A DNA stretch of 64,000 bases from Flaccisagitta enflata (GCA_965153355.1 OZ231127.1:42532001-42596000); one strand, 5' to 3'. Counted from the first letter of the stretch, positions 24,716 through 35,185 are shown. Made by a program: numbers and translations. The notes: generated from the sequence alone by a model not told the origin.

Positions 24716-25098
24716 AACATGCAAATCTCTAACAAAAAAGCTTTTAGATCAACTGACTGGCCTCTTCTTCATCTGAAAAAAAAATTACTGGAGATTAATG
24801 TTTGTTTTGTTTGTTCATCCGTCTATTCATTTGTCCATTTGTCTATTCATCTGGCAGTTCTTCTGTCCATCCATCTATCTGTCTGTTCCTCCCCACAGTG
24901 GTTAAAACATAACATAGTAATTTTAATCAGTAACAAGAGTATAAAACAGTGTTTGATGGTCACGTATGTCACTATCATTAGAGAATTGTGAAGATAGACA
25001 GAGCATTAATCAGTATATCGCTTACAATGTGATTGTCATAAGTATTGCCATCAGCAGATAGCACTGACTTCTAAAATACATGAAATATGTAAGAGTTA
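24716..25098. other. Unassigned, possible 3' flank of the Helitron
   Basis: Mostly unique, with TCC(A/G)TCTGTC-like words near 24810-24890. I could not identify a Helitron 3' hairpin or terminus here. Confidence 0.3.
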
Positions 25099-28000
25099 TT
25101 ATTTTTTTTCCCCTATGCAAACAGCTGCATGATCAGAATAATAGGGCCAGTGTAAATCAAATCCATATTCAAGTTTTGATTTCACAAAGGCATAATCAAG
25201 AAGACTGCCACTTTCATGAGTAGGACAATTAACTAAGGGTGTAAATTGAGATGAAATTAACCATTGAATCACGGGATGCTTATGAATGGTCAGGATATCT
25301 ATGTTGAAATCTCCAACTATGAAGCAGTTATTACAATCGGTGATCAGCATGGCTAATTTTTCAATAAAGAAAGAATTATTAGCACCTTGGGATCGATAGA
25401 TATTGATGATATCACAAAAGCTACTTGAAAATTTTGTCATTTGAAAAAATTCAGTGTTCACCTCTCCAGTAAGCTCAAATCCATTTTTGAAATAGTTTGC
25501 AACTCCTTTTCCAGGGCCACGATTTGTCAGATGTAGATTGAACCCTTCAATATTCAAATGGGTATTATCAAAATCATTAGAACACCATGTTTCTTGGAGA
25601 CAAATCATGTTACAATTTTTCATCTTGTAATCATTTCGCAGATCCTCAATATGCTTAGGTAAAGAACGAATATTTAAACTAGTGATAAAAGTAAACATTC
25701 TGATCATATTTTCCAATTTATTGATAGTAATTTTTTTTAATCTTGTGAGCTCTTCCATTGCTACAGCCGATGGATATATTTTATCTTTTGGAATATCTCC
25801 TTCAATGAATAATTGGCTGATAGCTTGAACACGGCTAAGCATGACATAACCTTGAGCTGGCTCCCTTAAATGGGTTAAGTCTAAAACAAGGGGCTCAGGC
25901 TTACAAACAGTGGCACCTTGCATTTTGTGAGCAGTACAAGCAAAACTTAATTTAAGAGGAAATTGCAGTGCAGTAAGAATTTGATTGTTGGTTTGTTTTT
26001 TTGACATACTGAATTTAAACTCAATTTTTTCAATGGGAGTTACAGGAACTCCTGGGAATTGACTTTGTAGAAATGAAAATTGTTTTCTTTTGTTTTTACC
26101 AACTTTATCATTTTTGAAATGAACCAATACACATTTTACGGCACCACTATTTGTAAACTGAAAACCAACAACTTCGCCAAAGGCGCCATTAGTTAAGGAG
26201 TCAATAACATCAACATTGTAAGTTAACATAACTTTTGCACCTACTTTCAGTTTTAGTACATTTTGAAGAGGTGTATTGAATATGGAATCATCATTATTAG
26301 TTTTGGCATTAACATTTTTTTGAGCAGAACTTCTTACAATTGCAGGTATTTCAAAAAGTTCAGTTTTTAACATTTCTAATCTACATTCATTGATATGATT
26401 TACTTCTTTATTTCTGCATGTAACATGAAGTGCGTCTGAAGGAATATTTTGACTATTTTTTGGTAGGACCCTTTGTTGAAGTAATTCATAATCTTTTTCT
26501 GTCTGTGAACCAGTTCTGATTCTATTCAAAACCTCAGCATAGTCAAAATCTTCCCCTTGCCTGTGGTTGGTCAGTAATTCTACAACAGAAAATGTTTGCC
26601 AAAGTGATCCAATATGGAAAGAAGCATGATAATCTTGAGACCTTGGTAATTCAAAAATATACTTACCCATAACAGGTTTTAATTGAAGCAAGTCGCCAAA
26701 TAATAAAACACAACATCCTCCAAAAGGTTCATTAGGATTTTGAAGTAACTCCCGTAGCCTAAGATCAATTTGATAAAACATGTCTGCTCTCACCATACTG
26801 AATTCATCAATAATAATGATCTTAAGATTTTTTAAAATTTCTCTTTTTTGATCTCTCATCTTATCTGCAAGTGATATAAACTCGTTACTGAAAGGAAAAT
26901 TAAAAGCACTATGTAATGTCATTCCATCAATATTTGCTGCTGCAGTTCCTGTAAAAGATAACGGTAGAATATAGGGATGTTCTGCATTATCACCGGATTG
27001 TCTCAAGAGTTTCTCTACAAGTTGTACAATGACATGGATAACTGAACTCTTTCCAGAACCTGCACCTCCTTGGATGATGATTTTTGGTGCAACATGATGA
27101 ATCGGTTTTTTTCTACAAATGATGATTTTTTTAATGTATTCTAAAACAATATCTACTACCATTCTCTGATCAACATCCAATCGGTGAATTAGTGGAAAAA
27201 GTTCATCATCAGGTCTCAAAGTGGTAGTTTTGAATAATGCAGCGGTCACATGAGAATCAGTTTCATCAGATATTCCATCAAAATCTCTCGCAGCATAGTC
27301 AAGGTTGTCATCAAGACCAACATCCTCATACTCCAATCTTTCCTGCTCATTTTGTGGATCAAGTTCAATTCCCATGGAATCTCTTAATTCCCGAGCTGCT
27401 GCCATTCCCTCTTCAACATTTTCTAAAAAAGGAAGAATTTTCTGTTTTACTTTAAAAATTTCACTATGTTCATAAGTATTTTGACAAATTTCTAAATCAT
27501 CTTTTTCTTCAAAAAGGCAAAAATCACGGCCATCTGCTTCATTATTGGTGTGTGGATGGTAAAGTTGCAGCTCAGAATAAAGAAATTCATGGAATTTTTT
27601 AACTCTATTGTATTTATAAAATCTTAAAACAACTGGTTTTCTTTTTCTCATGAAAGAAGGTTCATCTTTCTGTGTATGTTTTAATTTGATAAAATCTGGC
27701 AGCTTAGAAACTTGTGTTTCATCATCGATATGTTTTGTTACAATGATATCATCTATGATAAGTTGACCATCAGAGTTAAATTGTTTTGGAACTTTTTGAT
27801 GCTTAAATTTATGTCCTTTTGGTAAATTTCTTGCACTACTGTACATCTTTACAAATTGAGCATAACAAAGATTCTTGATTTCAGGCTGCAAATCACAATT
27901 TCTTCTTAGATACTTTTCATACACAGAAGCCTTTTCTTCATACTTTCCTTCTCTTCCATGAACTTGAACAACATTATTGCATTTCTTAGCTTCTTTATCA

Positions 28001-29790
28001 TCCAATCTTTGTAACATTCGACTAGGATTAAAACCTGTGGCAACAAAAACTGCTTCTATATTGGAGTCTTTAAGATGCATATGAGGAAGAATTCGATAGT
28101 AAGCTTCACTTTCACCCATCTGTCGATGAGTGATAAAAACAGATTGTAACCTTTGCATCTTTTTTCTCAATTCCTCATTTTCTGCAGCTTTAAGTTCATC
28201 CAACAATAGTTTCATTGTGCCACTGTCATCTTTTGAATAATAATCACTGATATAAGTTATCACAGCAAAGAAGTCCAAGCACAATTGAATGTCCATATTG
28301 CCATTCCATAAATATAACCACTCAGGATTGTAAGTATTAACCATTGTTTCAGAAACATCTCTTTCATAGTGAGGACGATATCCAGATTTGTTCACTGACA
28401 ATGCATTTTCATATTCTTCTAGTTTAGAGCTAACATCTTCATATTCTGATATATCAAAATCAGCAAACTTTAACATATTTTCAATTCTTTGCTTTACTAA
28501 AGAATCTTCTTCAGAATCAAGGTTAGGAATGGTATCTAGAACAGCTTTTATAGCAGGTAATTGTGCAGTTCCATCTTCAGCAATATTGTTTCTATCAAAG
28601 AGGTGCTGTAAATCATCTGGTACATGGGAAAAATTTTGTTTTTCAAAATTTGCATTTTCTATTAATAGTGTAAGTCTGAATCTGATTTTTGATTTTTCAA
28701 CACAGTTATCTAATTGATCTTGTTTAAAAGCACATACTTTTTTCATTTTTTCTTCATCTTCTAAAACATCTTTTACTGCATCAATTACTTTTGTGTATCT
28801 TTTCATCTTTTTATTTTTTTCATTTTCATCATCAAATACATAATTTGATGGAGTGCTAATAATAGTTTTATGAATTGGAAATTTTGGAAAATTGAAACGA
28901 CACTGGGTGCCATATTTCTTACAAGCTTTTGCAGTATGTCTGTGTAGTTGCACCTCTTTAACCAAATCGCTGACAACTGGGTTTCTCAAAGAGACAGATA
29001 TGGCCAGATCAGGATCAGCAACTTTTGCCATTACTATTCTATGGTGTTCTGAAAGTTTTTGACAATTTCTTATGAGATTTTTTGCTTCAGTGAAATTTTT
29101 TCTTTCAACTTGGGTTAAATCAGGCATGGTTGCCCAATCTACCCATAACACTCCATGGGCATGAGGAGCCCCACGAAATTGAAATTCAATTCTAAGATTA
29201 TAGTACTTAGCAGGAATACTTGATGACTTTCCCAATATTTCAATCCTAATGAATTCCTTTAATCGTTGCTGAAAATTAAGGGTAGCATTTAACAAGTTGT
29301 CTTTAATCATACTGTGCTTTGATGGATAAGCAGCAAGAAAGTCATCTAAAGTTTTCCCATCCACTAAAATTTCCTCTTTACCATGAATACATGTGTAGGT
29401 AACATTATGTCCATCCAAAAGAGAAGTAAAGTTCTCAGCCCATCTCATATCAGCACATGATAATGTAAAAAAGAAATCAAATGGACCAAGGTTTTCTACT
29501 TTAGCATTCAACTCATAGCGAGCGGTTTGCCAATATTTAGGAGTATTTTTCATTTTATCCATAATCATAGTTGCATCATCCAAACAATAGATAGTATCAC
29601 CATCACTATTAACATGTTTGTTTCCTCTTTGAAAAGCAAGACTAATATTTCTATTCATTTGTTTTTTTTCATAATATGCAGCATAAGCAAAAGAATAGGC
29701 GGGATCATTGGCAAATCTAGGATCTACATTCATAATTCTCTGTGTGATATAATTTGGTTCAGTTAAAAGTCTGTCTCTAGATTCATGCAT
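25099..29790 (-). CDS. Helitron Rep nuclease, PIF1-type helicase and AP-type endonuclease
   Basis: A 1563-residue open frame. The Rep part has the FDFFFTLSCADMRW motif (about 104-117), the two-His motif in FRGAPHAHGVLW (H210, H212) and the paired tyrosines of TYISDYYSK (Y513, Y517), so the HUH/Y2 nuclease looks complete. The PIF1-type helicase follows: Walker A GGAGSGKS at about 908, IIIIDEFSMV at about 991, LFGDLLQLKPV at about 1030, and late motifs TAHKMQGAT and GYVMLSRV at about 1286 and 1314. The C-terminus (about 1366-1560) is an exonuclease-endonuclease-phosphatase fold, with LQE near 1400, GDFNID at 1493 and SDH at 1552. These enzymes act in rolling-circle transposition. The listed Met is the first in frame. 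Open reading continues about 120 nt further upstream into APGEGKIPTDYP-like Helitron sequence, so the true protein began earlier and was cut off by a frameshift. Confidence 0.93.
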   Translation of the reverse strand: MHESRDRLLTEPNYITQRIMNVDPRFANDPAYSFAYAAYYEKKQMNRNISLAFQRGNKHVNSDGDTIYCLDDATMIMDKMKNTPKYWQTARYELNAKVENLGPFDFFFTLSCADMRWAENFTSLLDGHNVTYTCIHGKEEILVDGKTLDDFLAAYPSKHSMIKDNLLNATLNFQQRLKEFIRIEILGKSSSIPAKYYNLRIEFQFRGAPHAHGVLWVDWATMPDLTQVERKNFTEAKNLIRNCQKLSEHHRIVMAKVADPDLAISVSLRNPVVSDLVKEVQLHRHTAKACKKYGTQCRFNFPKFPIHKTIISTPSNYVFDDENEKNKKMKRYTKVIDAVKDVLEDEEKMKKVCAFKQDQLDNCVEKSKIRFRLTLLIENANFEKQNFSHVPDDLQHLFDRNNIAEDGTAQLPAIKAVLDTIPNLDSEEDSLVKQRIENMLKFADFDISEYEDVSSKLEEYENALSVNKSGYRPHYERDVSETMVNTYNPEWLYLWNGNMDIQLCLDFFAVITYISDYYSKDDSGTMKLLLDELKAAENEELRKKMQRLQSVFITHRQMGESEAYYRILPHMHLKDSNIEAVFVATGFNPSRMLQRLDDKEAKKCNNVVQVHGREGKYEEKASVYEKYLRRNCDLQPEIKNLCYAQFVKMYSSARNLPKGHKFKHQKVPKQFNSDGQLIIDDIIVTKHIDDETQVSKLPDFIKLKHTQKDEPSFMRKRKPVVLRFYKYNRVKKFHEFLYSELQLYHPHTNNEADGRDFCLFEEKDDLEICQNTYEHSEIFKVKQKILPFLENVEEGMAAARELRDSMGIELDPQNEQERLEYEDVGLDDNLDYAARDFDGISDETDSHVTAALFKTTTLRPDDELFPLIHRLDVDQRMVVDIVLEYIKKIIICRKKPIHHVAPKIIIQGGAGSGKSSVIHVIVQLVEKLLRQSGDNAEHPYILPLSFTGTAAANIDGMTLHSAFNFPFSNEFISLADKMRDQKREILKNLKIIIIDEFSMVRADMFYQIDLRLRELLQNPNEPFGGCCVLLFGDLLQLKPVMGKYIFELPRSQDYHASFHIGSLWQTFSVVELLTNHRQGEDFDYAEVLNRIRTGSQTEKDYELLQQRVLPKNSQNIPSDALHVTCRNKEVNHINECRLEMLKTELFEIPAIVRSSAQKNVNAKTNNDDSIFNTPLQNVLKLKVGAKVMLTYNVDVIDSLTNGAFGEVVGFQFTNSGAVKCVLVHFKNDKVGKNKRKQFSFLQSQFPGVPVTPIEKIEFKFSMSKKQTNNQILTALQFPLKLSFACTAHKMQGATVCKPEPLVLDLTHLREPAQGYVMLSRVQAISQLFIEGDIPKDKIYPSAVAMEELTRLKKITINKLENMIRMFTFITSLNIRSLPKHIEDLRNDYKMKNCNMICLQETWCSNDFDNTHLNIEGFNLHLTNRGPGKGVANYFKNGFELTGEVNTEFFQMTKFSSSFCDIINIYRSQGANNSFFIEKLAMLITDCNNCFIVGDFNIDILTIHKHPVIQWLISSQFTPLVNCPTHESGSLLDYAFVKSKLEYGFDLHWPYYSDHAAVCIGEKK

Positions 29791-29842
29791 GTCATTTTTA
29801 CCATCAGGAAAATGTGTGGGAAAAGATTTTGACTCCCAATTA

Positions 29843-30789
29843 TCAGGATAATCTGTTGGAATCTTTCCTTCTCCAGGTGCTATAACAACTCCCTTCTCCA
29901 GGTGCTATAACAACAGGTTCCTCCTCTGGTTCAACAGTTACATTGCTTTTGGCACTTATTTCTGGAACATTGTCTGCAAAACATGAAGAAGAGTTGTAGT
30001 TGAATTGAAACTTTCGAACTGTGTCATTCTTAATGTATTCTTTCTCTTCTTCATCTTCTGCATCATCAGCTTGTTCCTTGTTGTTATTAGAGTTTATAAG
30101 GTCATCTAGCAATGTTGTATCAAAATCATCATCAGAAGAAATATGATCATCAGAAATATTTTGATTGTCTTTAGAAAATGAAAAGGCCTCACCACTAGTT
30201 TGTTTGCATTCTTCAAAATACTTATTTGCATCTAGTTGAATATCTTTATAATAGGGATTTTCTAATTTTTTCATTGTTTCAATTGCTTTAACAATCTTAT
30301 GACAATCAATATATTCTTGTTTGTGAGCATTTTTATACTTTTTCATTCGTTTTAGCTGCACAGGAATAATACAAGCATCAGAAGGTCTACGTGGTAACTG
30401 ATCAATTGTGTGAGAAATTTCCTCTAATGGAATAGGCACATTAACGGTTTTATCCACCATAGCATTCCATCTACTTTTTGGTAATAACTTAATTTTCTGA
30501 AAGATAAGGTTTGGTGCTACAAGCTGATTTTCAACCTCTTTTAAATTTAGTTCAGGATACTGTGATTTATCGACCAATTGCAAATTATTTTGGTTAGACA
30601 TAGGAGCCATAGTACCCTTATCCATGTAATAACTACATGTATGACAAATATAGTCTATATCTTGGCAATCTGCACTACCGTGTTTTGCAGGTCTTGGCAG
30701 CTTTATTCTGATGATTTTTCCAATGCAATTTTTCATGTAAGATGGATATTGGCGTTGTTGCAACTCAATCCAATTTTCTTGTAAAGCAG
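29843..30789 (-). pseudogene. Helitron N-terminal region (DUF6570-like), frameshifted at both ends
   Basis: A frame of about 306 codons containing CHTCSYYMDKG, a stretch like the Helitron 'N-W-x(n)-QLP..PSDACIIPV' region, and an acidic segment ending in VVIAPGEG. At the downstream end a 25-bp tandem duplication (29869-29893 repeated from 29894) shifts the frame out of the Rep ORF. At the upstream end, near 30780, the CHRKLFKME frame and the NGVTALQENW frame are one base out of register, which a single lost A in an A-run would explain. The region links the zinc-finger-like start of the Helitron protein to Rep. Identification of the N-terminal family is from memory of Helitron proteins and needs a profile search. 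Confidence 0.7.
29869..29914. repeat. 25-bp tandem duplication disrupting the Helitron frame
   Basis: TTCTCCAGGTGCTATAACAA C occurs at 29869 and again at 29894 with spacer TCCC, a 25-bp period that is not a multiple of three. The protein frame changes exactly here. Confidence 0.9.
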
Positions 30790-31600
30790 TTACTCCATTT
30801 TGAAAAGCTTACGATGACAAGAAATACACAGATATGTCCTTCCATCTCTTATGGCCTCTGAGAATGCTCTTTTTCTCTTATACACAGTGTCTAAACGTTT
30901 AAATCTTGAATCTCGTTGTTCCTTAGCTCTTTTTAAATTAAATTTTTTCTTATCCTTCTCTTTCTCAGCCTCACGCCAATTCTGTTGAATTTCATTTTGT
31001 TTTTCCTTCACAGCATCCTCATTTTCTTTTCTTTCCTTTTTCCTCAAATTCTCTTTAATGTTTTTCTGTTTTTGTTTTACAGCTTCCTCATTTTCTTTTC
31101 TTTTCTTATTCCTCCAGTACTCTTGAATCTTCTTCAGTTTCTGTTTTAGAGCACTCTCATTTTCTTTTCTTTTCTTATTCCTCCAAGTCCCTTTAATGTT
31201 TTTCTGTTTTTGTCTTACAGCATCCTCATTTCCTTTTCTTTTCTTATTCCTCCAGTGCTCTTGATACTTTTTCAGTTTCTTTTTGAGAGCATCCCAGTTT
31301 TCTTTTCTTTTCTTATTCCTCCAATTCTGTTGAATGTTCTTCTGATTTTGTTTGAGAGCATCATTATTTTGTTTTTTTTTCTTTGCCCTCTGATTCTGTT
31401 TTATCTCTTTTTCTTTTTGTTTGACAATATCCTCATCTTCTTGTCTTTTCCTATTTCTCTGATTCTGTTTTGTCTCTTTTTCTTTTGTTTTGTCTCTTTT
31501 TCTTTTTGTTTGACAATATCCTCATCTTCTTTTCTTTTCTTATTTCTCTGATTCTGTTTTGTCTCTTTTTCTTTTTGTTTGACAGTATCTCCACATTCCA
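30790..31600 (-). pseudogene. Charged coiled-coil linker with 23-residue repeats, frame-broken
   Basis: On the minus strand this encodes tandem Lys/Glu/Asn-rich units of about 69 bp (23 residues; pattern KRKENE-A-KQK-KKIQ-WRNK). There are about eight imperfect copies, the last leading into RTYLCISCHRKLF. The USP frame, an intermediate frame and the CHRKLF frame differ, so at least one further indel lies in the linker. The repeats probably form a helical spacer between the USP/zinc-finger part and the Helitron body. Slippage in the repeat is a likely cause of the frameshift. Confidence 0.7.
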
Positions 31601-33452
31601 TTTTTTCTGCTTCTCTTTGTTTTTGTTTTCTTTTTCTTGCATTTTCCTTCTTCTTGTTTTTACTTAAAGTTAACTCAGATGGAAAATGTTCCTCATAATA
31701 TTCCAAACATGCAGAAGTTTTTTTTATATGCAGCTTTAAGTTATTACGTATTTTTCCGCAAAATCTGCACGCTGGTAGTCCAGATTCGTCTATTCTCACA
31801 ACTTTTACATAACAATCTTTAAATTGGTAAACTTTGAGATTTTTTGAGCGTTCTTCTTGGTGTTTTGGTGTTTTAATAAAACCTTCAAGAGGGTTTGGTT
31901 GTTCGACTGTTTTTTGTCTTACTTTATCATGCTTTGATGGGTGATCATCTGATGCTGTTTCTGTGGCAGGTTGTTGTGTTTGCTCTTTACAATATGTTGA
32001 TGACTGATCCTCGAGTGATTCACATTGTTTTTTTGAATGTCTCTTGTTGTCTACATGTTCTTTTTGCGGTTTGAGTTTTGGTGATGATTGAGCTTCTAAA
32101 TTATCCCTCAATAATTCAGATTGATGTTTTATCTCTTCATTGTTTGTTGGTAATGGTTGCATGGATGATCTGGGTTGTTTGTGCTGCTGTTTTTTTGGGT
32201 GATGCTGTTTTGGCTGTTCATATTGTTTACCTTTTCCTTTACCCTTACCCTTATTTGAAAACCAGCTGGAAATTTGTTTGGGTAAATGTTTTATATTTGT
32301 TGAAGGTGGAAAAGTGTTAGAAACCCCTGATAAAGGAACAAACACAGCTGTGTCATCAGAATCATCTGATGATATGTCTACTAATTCGATATATGATTTC
32401 CCTTTTTTGGAAAATAATGATTTTGCATAAGAAGAACCTGATGAATCAGCTGTACTTGTTGCACTACTACCTGCAACATTTGAAGTGCCTGCAGCTTGAG
32501 CATAAGTTATTGGTAAAGTAGAAGTGGTTATGGCTTGACTAGCCATAGATACACAAGGATTAGCATGAACTGAAGAACCAACTTCAATTGAAACTTTTTC
32601 AAAAACATATATGTAATTCTGATTTGAAAATATTTTCTCTTTTGGTAATTCTACAGGATAATAATCATCTTCACAAACATACCACTTTCCATTATGTTCA
32701 ACTAATGGTTTGTAGTGACCACTGTTTAATTCTCCAATGTGATCAATTATGGCTATCAGCTTAAACCTTATTTTGTTAACATTTATAAAAAATGATCCTG
32801 GGACAAAAGTTTTCAATTTTTCTAAAATATTATGAAATCGTTTTAGTTGAATTACTAAAAATGGTCCAGGTTCAAAAAATTCTTTATACAAATGATAATT
32901 TTGTGTTGCTTGGTTTAGACATTGACTGCATTTCTTTGTTAGTGCTTCAAATTGAAAATATTGATCAATAAGGTCTTGCAGGCTTAAATTGCCAAAACGA
33001 AAAACAGGAAGATTTAAGGATGTCTCTGTTTCAATAACAGGATCTTCAACAAGATGACAATAGCAGCATGCAGGAGAAAAATCAGATCCAATGAATTGAA
33101 AGGTATTTTTTACTTTGAATTTAAAATTTTCATCAAAGCCAAGTCCCAATTTCTCTAATAAAATATCAAAAAATTCCTTGCAATCCATTTGGTCACCAGT
33201 AGCAAATTGTTGCCCAACTAAAAATCGTAACCTTGATGCACTTACTCTTCTTTGAGTTCCCTCTGCAGAAAAAATTTGCTTAAGTTCAGAGTGGATTCTT
33301 GTTTCTAAATTTAAATCAATGATATTATCCTTGATATTTGGAATTCTTCGCAAAATTTGAATCACACTGTTAGCAAAACATGCATTTGAATCTACAGACT
33401 GTGCTGTATTTCTTAGAAGAAGTAAAGGTATCATTTTTCTTGTGGAATACAA
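31401..33452 (-). CDS. Ubiquitin-specific protease (USP, peptidase C19) domain with C2HC finger, Helitron-linked
   Basis: A 683-residue frame. Residues 1-290 are a compact USP catalytic domain. The Cys box has the nucleophile in DSNACFANS (C25), followed by QMDCKEFFDILL (about 89-100). Zinc-ribbon pairs are CCYC (about 129-132) and CSQC (about 175-178). Next are PFLVIQLKRFHN (about 197-208) and the His box SGHYKPLVEHNGKWYVCEDD (H246, D262/263). It would remove ubiquitin from proteins. Residues 300-550 are Ser/Gln/Lys-rich and probably disordered. CRFCGK followed by HIKKTSAC (about 560-585) looks like a C2HC zinc finger, then a Lys/Glu linker. It begins 63 bp after the esterase stop and points into the Helitron body, so I infer it was the N-terminal part of the transposase polyprotein. 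A nearby but independent gene cannot be excluded. Confidence 0.88.
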   Translation of the reverse strand: MYSTRKMIPLLLLRNTAQSVDSNACFANSVIQILRRIPNIKDNIIDLNLETRIHSELKQIFSAEGTQRRVSASRLRFLVGQQFATGDQMDCKEFFDILLEKLGLGFDENFKFKVKNTFQFIGSDFSPACCYCHLVEDPVIETETSLNLPVFRFGNLSLQDLIDQYFQFEALTKKCSQCLNQATQNYHLYKEFFEPGPFLVIQLKRFHNILEKLKTFVPGSFFINVNKIRFKLIAIIDHIGELNSGHYKPLVEHNGKWYVCEDDYYPVELPKEKIFSNQNYIYVFEKVSIEVGSSVHANPCVSMASQAITTSTLPITYAQAAGTSNVAGSSATSTADSSGSSYAKSLFSKKGKSYIELVDISSDDSDDTAVFVPLSGVSNTFPPSTNIKHLPKQISSWFSNKGKGKGKGKQYEQPKQHHPKKQQHKQPRSSMQPLPTNNEEIKHQSELLRDNLEAQSSPKLKPQKEHVDNKRHSKKQCESLEDQSSTYCKEQTQQPATETASDDHPSKHDKVRQKTVEQPNPLEGFIKTPKHQEERSKNLKVYQFKDCYVKVVRIDESGLPACRFCGKIRNNLKLHIKKTSACLEYYEEHFPSELTLSKNKKKENARKRKQKQREAEKMECGDTVKQKEKETKQNQRNKKRKEDEDIVKQKEKETKQKKKRQNRIREIGKDKKMRILSNKKKKR

Positions 33453-33515
33453 AAAATATTAAAAAGAAAGCCAATGATCCTTAAACAATAAGGTAGAAAA
33501 AAGATATTATTATAA

Positions 33516-34163
33516 CTAATGTTGAGTACTTGGGGAAAACGGGATTTGAAATCTATAAGCATGAACTGGATGGATATTCATAATAGCAGCAGCCACAGAC
33601 TTAGAAACTACATGTCTAAAAGCATTGTGAATATGATACTTATCTCCTTTCCAGATGTGAGATTCCCGGACTAGAGTGAAGGCGTATCTGATGTTGCGCA
33701 TTTCACTGAGTTTGTAGTTCTCATCATTGTAGGGTTTCATGTCCATCTTGGTTGAGGGGATTGACTCAAGAATAATGATGTTTTCTGGTGCAGTTTCTTT
33801 CTTGAGATGCGAGATGATTTTATCCATCATCTGATGAGGGTCTTTCTTGGAGAGGGGATGATCACGTGTTGATGGGTCATGACGATATCTCACATCATTG
33901 GTGCCAACATTGATGATGACAATTGAGTTGGTATGGTCTGTTTGATGAACTTGATAGAGAGTTCCGGGAAGATGGTAGGAGTTATGATAATGAATCTTGA
34001 AGTCAAAGGTGGATCCTTTTTTCTGCTGCATAAGTTTTTTCACTTCAGCCTCGACATGTCCAGGATTACTTCTTTTGCCATTACTGTCCTGGTAAACGTG
34101 GATGTTGACAGGTGGAGAAGTCATCACAGGGGGGACACAACATTCCTCTTCTTGCGTTTGAAC
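33516..34163 (-). CDS. SGNH hydrolase exon (ORF1 exon 2)
   Basis: From the acceptor TTACTAG|GTTCAAACG at 34163 the exon encodes 215 residues. From the internal Met at 34127, block I is QDSN (D14, S15, N16), block III is NVGTND (G75, N77, D78) and block V is GDKYHIH (D162, H165): the Ser, Gly, Asn and Asp-x-x-His of SGNH/GDSL hydrolases. The usual Gly before block I is Gln. Esterases of this fold occur in ORF1 of CR1-like LINEs, where their role is uncertain. Read alone from the Met it would be 203 residues. The splice to 35563 keeps the frame, which I prefer because it joins it to the coiled-coil protein. Confidence 0.8.
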   Translation of the reverse strand, partial: VQTQEEECCVPPVMTSPPVNIHVYQDSNGKRSNPGHVEAEVKKLMQQKKGSTFDFKIHYHNSYHLPGTLYQVHQTDHTNSIVIINVGTNDVRYRHDPSTRDHPLSKKDPHQMMDKIISHLKKETAPENIIILESIPSTKMDMKPYNDENYKLSEMRNIRYAFTLVRESHIWKGDKYHIHNAFRHVVSKSVAAAIMNIHPVHAYRFQIPFSPSTQH

Positions 34164-34375
34164 CTAGTAAGATATAAAGAGTTTTAAGTAATTGAGCTAT
34201 AAAACATTTTGAAGAGACCTGCCTTAGAATGAGGAGAGAAAATTTGGCTTTTAGGATTATTTCAAGGCCAAGCTTGCAAAAGCATTAGACAGTTGATGGC
34301 CCCCATTTTCTCCCGCAAAAATGATATAACTACAAAACAAGGACCAATAGGCCAGAGATGCATCTGGTCATAATA

Positions 34376-34973
34376 CAGGGTGTACAAACTCAGTTGTAAC
34401 ATAAAGAATCTTGTTTTTTTCTATTGATTTCCGATATCAATTTCTCTTTGTTAGACTTTTATTTCTATAATTTTTGACAAAACATGTTAAGTTTGACTAA
34501 AAAAAAACATATTTTATGTAATTAAGGAGTTTTCACAGAAAAACTCACATTTTTTCAGTAGAATACTTTGATTTTTGCAAAAATCATGCTTATGAAAATC
34601 GAGGTTTTTTTAAAAACATGGTTTTGAAGGAAAAAAATGCAAAAACTTCACAAGTTTGAAGATGTTTGTTATTGGGGCCAAAAACTACAGCTAAAAATCT
34701 TTGATTTGAGACCAATCTGAGGTCTGTAGCTCAATTTGTTTAAAAATGAGAGCCTTTTAAAGAAACAGTATCCATGGGCAAAGACAGCTAAATTTGTATT
34801 ATAAGAAATAGCTGCTTCACTTTAGGTTGTGAATGTGTAAAATTTTTTAAAGGATTGATCTATTTCCTTGGCATGAGTAAAAATCGTTTTTTAAGAGCTT
34901 TTTGGAACTTTTTTCAGAATAAGATTATCTTCTCTAGAAGCTGAGATACATCGATTCTTTATGTTACACCCTG
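34376..34973. mobile_element. Mariner-like MITE, CAGGGTGT ends, TA duplication
   Basis: The left end CAGGGTGTACAAACTCAG plus TTGTAACATAAAGAATC corresponds to the right end read inverted, CAGGGTGTAACATAAAGAATC. The left end carries about 13 extra bases. TA flanks both sides. There is no coding region. CAGGGTGT-type ends with a TA target are typical of mariner elements. Confidence 0.75.
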
Positions 34974-34977
34974 TATA

Positions 34978-35185
34978 TATGGTTTTACCATATATGGTCT
35001 TACATATTATGTTTTCACTTTAAATGATCTTACTTTACATAGTCTTACTTTATATGGTGGTGCTTTAAATGGTCTGGCTTTACATGGTCTCACTTTACAT
35101 AGTCTTTTTCTTTATGTGGTCTCACTTTATATGGTCCTAATTCATACTTCACACTGTTGAAGTCAGAATGGTCATACTGTAAATG
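34978..35185. repeat. 17-18 bp minisatellite (ATGGTCTCACTTTACAT type)
   Basis: About eleven imperfect units beginning directly after the mariner-like element. Confidence 0.88.

Noticed and set aside
24716-25098. Helitron 3' terminus (hairpin plus CTRR or T-flanked end)
   Set aside because: I looked for a hairpin and typical end here and upstream of 36264 but found none convincing, so no element boundaries are claimed.
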